Assembly (NCBI GenBank): GCA_002432545.1
Contig: DJFR01000201.1
Span: 11,663 to 20,893 of the forward strand
From: Flammeovirgaceae bacterium UBA5867
GTDB taxonomy: Bacteria; Bacteroidota; Bacteroidia; Cytophagales; Cyclobacteriaceae
DNA: 9,231 nucleotides
Direction of reading: 5' to 3'
The notes under the pieces were generated by a model. It had not been told where the DNA came from. It did not search any database and worked only from the letters and a program-made list of their open reading frames with translations. The translations under genes and the position numbers were made by a program. Below are positions 6,628 to 9,231 of this stretch, in pieces. The stretch's first letter is position 1; each line of letters starts with the position of its first letter.

Positions 6628-6654
6628 GACGGGGCAACCTCCAGCTTCCGGACA
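6628..6654 (-). promoter_or_regulatory. Candidate ECF sigma promoter for the YCII-SnoaL genes
   Basis: Reading the minus strand, TGTCCG (6654-6649) is followed after 17 bases by CGTC (6631-6628), and the YCII ATG is at 6589. TGTC at -35 with CGTC at -10 and this spacing is the layout known for several ECF groups; from memory ECF42 promoters read TGTCGA and CGA/TC. The position is right for a start site around 6620. The match is by eye; no motif scoring was done. Confidence 0.55.
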
Positions 6655-6755
6655 AAGAATCTTAAATTTTTTTTGAAATAATTATCGAGACCAAAACAGT
6701 GACAATTGCAGGGGTGTAAAAAGCGAGGTAATTTGAATTTTTTCAGAAGTATAAT

Positions 6756-7028
6756 ATGCCGAAACATATCGCTATAAAGGTATCCGGTCGTGTACAGGGA
6801 GTATTTTACAGAGCCTCTACGCACGAACAGGCACAACGCCTGGGTATAAAAGGTTTTGTTAGGAATGAACCTGATGGATCGGTCTATATTGAAGCGGAAG
6901 GTGATGAAGCCCTGCTGACTGCTTTGGTGGAATGGTGTAAACAAGGACCACCTGCTGCAAAAGTACACCACGTTGAAATACACGAAGGAACCTGGAAAGG
7001 ATTTACAGAATTTGCTGTAAAGCGATAA
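6756..7028 (+). CDS. acyP: Acylphosphatase
   Basis: A 90-residue protein of the standard acylphosphatase length. It hydrolyses the carboxyl-phosphate bond of acylphosphates in the cytosol. The first signature GRVQGVFYR at 11-19 carries the phosphate-binding Arg19, and GFVRNEPDGSV at 33-43 carries the catalytic Asn37; the later GPPAAKVHHVE at 64-74 matches the family's C-terminal conserved block. The ATG at 6756 is the only start that fits. The gene diverges from the YCII gene across a 166-base gap; a TATAAT that directly abuts the ATG is badly placed to be its promoter. The AraC-type gene follows 31 bases downstream on the same strand, but a functional link is not evident. Its cellular role here is probably housekeeping. 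Confidence 0.96.
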   Translation: MPKHIAIKVSGRVQGVFYRASTHEQAQRLGIKGFVRNEPDGSVYIEAEGDEALLTALVEWCKQGPPAAKVHHVEIHEGTWKGFTEFAVKR

Positions 7029-7059
7029 CCAACTGTTCGATTGAATCGTATTCTGCGTG

Positions 7060-8196
7060 ATGCCGTACCGTATTGATCTTTTTGCTGTATTTATTTTTCT
7101 GGGTGTTGTCCAGGCTATCTTTTTGTCTTTCTTTTTCTTGTCGAGAGAAAACCGGAAGAACGATGTTAATTTCTTTCAGGGACTGATGTTACTCTCGATG
7201 GCAGCATGTATACTGGAAATCCTCCTGATGTATACCGGGTATATAGCAGACTGTCTTTTTCTGGTTGATTTTTCCGAGCCTTTTGCTCTTGCCATTGGAC
7301 CTTCGTTTTACCTGATGATCAAAAGTCTCATCAATGGTTCTGTAACCCGAAGAATGCGGCTGCTGCACTATATTTTTCCGGTACTATATTTCTTTTTGCT
7401 GATTCCGTTTTTGATACAGTCGGATGATTTTAAGTATAACTCATGGGTGTATGCATATCATCCTGACCTGCCATTTCGGGATGTATCGGTTGGCTATGAT
7501 CCGCGATGGCTGTGGGTAACCGATCATCATACGCTTCTGGCGCTTTCCAGCATCGGTATATATATGGGGTTAGGACTGATTGAAATTATACTGGCATTCA
7601 AAAATAAGGGTGAATCTTTTTTTGATCCGGTGCATCCCGTGCTGAGGAAATTGCGTGCCGGTATCCTGCACATGACCAGCGCTACGCTGATTATATTCGT
7701 TGTAAAGTATTTTAACATAGACGACACAGGTGATCACCTGTTTGCCGCCTATATTTCATTCACGATATATCTTACCAGTTTTAATGTGATAAGTCATTCC
7801 GGGTTTTTCAGGCAGACTGCCCTTAGTGAACCGCAGAAGTATAAAAGCTCCGGGGTAACAGCCGATGCACAAAAAGAATTACTGGATAAGCTAACAATGT
7901 TGATGACGCGCGATAAACCTTTTCTTCAGCCAGGCTTTTCGCTACCGGAGCTTGCCGGTAAGTTAAATACAACGGTTCATGTATTATCGCAAGTGATTAA
8001 TGATGGCTTGGGAAAGAATTTTTTCGAAATGGTAGCTGCTTATCGTGTTGAAGAAGCAAAGAGATTGTTAAAAGAACAGCCTAATATTAAAGTAGAAGAG
8101 ATCGCGGAGCAAGTCGGGTATAATTCCAAATCATCATTCAATACAGCATTCAAAAAGATATCTGGAAAAACACCTTCCGAATATCGGTCTGCCTGA
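7060..8196 (+). CDS. Membrane-anchored AraC-family transcriptional regulator
   Basis: A 378-residue protein with an N-terminal membrane half and a C-terminal DNA-binding half. About seven hydrophobic segments are visible (near 7-28, 38-58, 72-89, 103-120, 157-180, 201-218, 227-246), then a linker, then an AraC/XylS domain at about 270-378. The first helix-turn-helix is FSLPELAGKLNTTVHVLSQV at 293-312; the second is VEEIAEQVGYNSKSSFNTAF at 345-364, ending in SGKTPSEYR. This 7TM-plus-AraC layout is common in Bacteroidota and suggests sensing at or in the membrane with DNA binding from an anchored position; ligand and targets are unknown. The ATG at 7060 is preferred over the GTG directly before it (7057). 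An 11-base palindrome CGATTGAATCG (7038-7048) lies 12 bases upstream of the ATG and could be an autoregulatory operator, though it is short. The gene is convergent with an MFS transporter, with a 3-base gap. Confidence 0.9.
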   Translation: MPYRIDLFAVFIFLGVVQAIFLSFFFLSRENRKNDVNFFQGLMLLSMAACILEILLMYTGYIADCLFLVDFSEPFALAIGPSFYLMIKSLINGSVTRRMRLLHYIFPVLYFFLLIPFLIQSDDFKYNSWVYAYHPDLPFRDVSVGYDPRWLWVTDHHTLLALSSIGIYMGLGLIEIILAFKNKGESFFDPVHPVLRKLRAGILHMTSATLIIFVVKYFNIDDTGDHLFAAYISFTIYLTSFNVISHSGFFRQTALSEPQKYKSSGVTADAQKELLDKLTMLMTRDKPFLQPGFSLPELAGKLNTTVHVLSQVINDGLGKNFFEMVAAYRVEEAKRLLKEQPNIKVEEIAEQVGYNSKSSFNTAFKKISGKTPSEYRSA

Positions 8197-8199
8197 ATG

Positions 8200-9231
8200 C
8201 TACATCATCACGGATGATTCTTTTTCGGCTGCATGTTTACGTGCGCGGTATCGCACGGTGCCTTTGCCAATACCGAGTATAATCAGTCCTATAAATCCGC
8301 ACACAACCATCATTCCTACCATGGGTACAGCCGTATTGTTGTGCAGTGCGCTTACGGCAGCGGAAGCCAGCCCGCCAACCCCCATGCGTATACTTCCCTG
8401 AATGGCGGCAGCACTTCCGGTTAATTTTGTAAAGGGCGCCAGGGCAAGTGCTGTACTGTTCGGCCCGGTTAATCCTTGTCCAATTAAAAAGATGAACATC
8501 ATGCCCACGAGTTCATATTTACCATACCATCCTAACGCAGTGCCGCCTACCAGTACAACGCCTACGAGACTTTGTACTATAAGTGTTGTCTTGATGATCT
8601 GCTGGCTGCTATATTTCTTTAAGAGTATATGATTTAATTGTGTTGAACCGATGATGGCGGATGCAACGATGGTAAAGATCCATCCATATTCCTGCTCACT
8701 GGTGTGATACAGGTTAATGAATACATCGGATGAACCGGCTATAAATGCGAAGGGTGCTGCTGTAGCTATACCTCCCGCAAAGGCATAGATCAAAAATTGT
8801 TGCTGCTTGAGGACCGTAGCAAAATTAGAGATTACCGCCTGCGGCCGGAGCGATAAAGAGGCATCGGCACTTCTGCCTTCCGGCAGAAAGAAATATATAC
8901 ATACCATGATCACCGCCATGACGGAAGCGAGTATAATAAATACCAGGTGCCATCCAAATGCAACTGTAACGTATCCGCCAATGGTAGGGGCAATCAATGG
9001 TGATACAGCAATCACCAATGTGAGTGATGAGAATGCCTGTGCAGTTCTGTTGATCGGGAACAGGTCGCGCACCAAAGCCTGCGATGCAACCATACCGGCA
9101 CATCCGCCAATAGCCTGCAGAAATCGCATGGCAATTAATGCATCAATGGAATTTGTCATGGCGCATCCCAGCGATGCTATAATGTATACGATGAGCCCGG
9201 CATATAAAGGTATACGCCTGCCGAAGCGATC
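8200..9231 (-). CDS. Bcr/CflA-type drug-resistance MFS transporter, N-terminus beyond right edge
   Basis: The frame is open to base 9231, so the ATG at 9159 is internal. The visible 343 residues begin with DRFGRRIPLYAGL, the MFS motif A (D-R-x-G-R-R) of the loop between helices 2 and 3. About 55-60 N-terminal residues (helix 1 and most of helix 2) are probably missing. Next come AMRFLQAIGGCAGMVASQAL and VRDLF, a block characteristic of the Bcr/CflA branch of 12-helix proton-drug antiporters, then LVIAVSPLIAPTIGGYV resembling the antiporter motif C region, FGWHLVFIILA, and about nine further hydrophobic helices to a charged C-terminal tail. It is an inner-membrane protein, likely exporting small molecules by proton exchange; members confer resistance to bicyclomycin, chloramphenicol or other compounds, but the substrate cannot be read from sequence. 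The stop lies 3 bases from that of the AraC gene, tail to tail, leaving no room for a separate terminator. Confidence 0.9.
   Translation of the reverse strand, partial: DRFGRRIPLYAGLIVYIIASLGCAMTNSIDALIAMRFLQAIGGCAGMVASQALVRDLFPINRTAQAFSSLTLVIAVSPLIAPTIGGYVTVAFGWHLVFIILASVMAVIMVCIYFFLPEGRSADASLSLRPQAVISNFATVLKQQQFLIYAFAGGIATAAPFAFIAGSSDVFINLYHTSEQEYGWIFTIVASAIIGSTQLNHILLKKYSSQQIIKTTLIVQSLVGVVLVGGTALGWYGKYELVGMMFIFLIGQGLTGPNSTALALAPFTKLTGSAAAIQGSIRMGVGGLASAAVSALHNNTAVPMVGMMVVCGFIGLIILGIGKGTVRYRARKHAAEKESSVMM

Noticed and set aside
6750..6755. TATAAT directly before the acylphosphatase start, as a -10 box
   Set aside because: It abuts the ATG, so transcription would begin inside the coding region, and no matching -35 or Bacteroidota-type upstream element is seen.
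9157..9159. ATG at 9159 as the start of the MFS transporter
   Set aside because: The frame continues to the edge and encodes the MFS motif A (DRFGRR) upstream of this codon, so the start is outside the window.

Overview
The window looks like a chromosomal segment from a member of the Bacteroidota, probably a Cytophagia/Chitinophagia-type organism. The reasons are a mid-40s % G+C by eye, weak or absent Shine-Dalgarno sequences, frequent ATA/TAT codons, a membrane-anchored AraC regulator, a PnuC/NadR pair and a DUF6596-type ECF sigma factor beside a YCII/DGPF protein. No rRNA, tRNA, CRISPR array, insertion sequence or phage gene is visible. The ten genes are tightly packed and the longest non-coding gap is 166 bases.

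Bases 1-2081 (+) hold the 3' end of a catabolic operon. It contains a short-chain dehydrogenase whose N-terminus lies outside the window, followed 6 bases later by an aldehyde dehydrogenase closely resembling ALDH8A1 / 2-aminomuconate semialdehyde dehydrogenase. This suggests the tail of a kynurenine (tryptophan) degradation cluster. Bases 2158-3785 (+) hold a PnuC-type nicotinamide riboside transporter that overlaps by ATGA with a NadR-type bifunctional NMN adenylyltransferase/ribosylnicotinamide kinase. Together they form an uptake-and-phosphorylation route to NAD.

Bases 3794-6589 look like an ECF sigma locus. On the minus strand are a DGPF/YCII protein, an NTF2/SnoaL-like small lipoprotein and, further on, an ECF42-like sigma factor with a long C-terminal extension. 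An A+T-rich hypothetical lipoprotein gene on the plus strand sits between the sigma gene and its presumed partners. A TGTC / CGTC promoter-like pair with a 17-base spacer lies in front of the YCII gene and is a good candidate for the sigma factor's own target. A strong hairpin separates the YCII and SnoaL-like genes.

Bases 6756-9231 hold acylphosphatase (+), a membrane-bound AraC-family regulator with about seven membrane segments (+), and, converging on it with a 3-base gap, a Bcr/CflA-type drug-resistance MFS transporter (-) that runs off the right edge. I see no clearly new multi-gene system. The points most worth following are the ECF/DGPF locus with its candidate promoter and inserted gene, the SDR lacking the usual Tyr/Lys pair, and the NAD-related gene neighbourhood.
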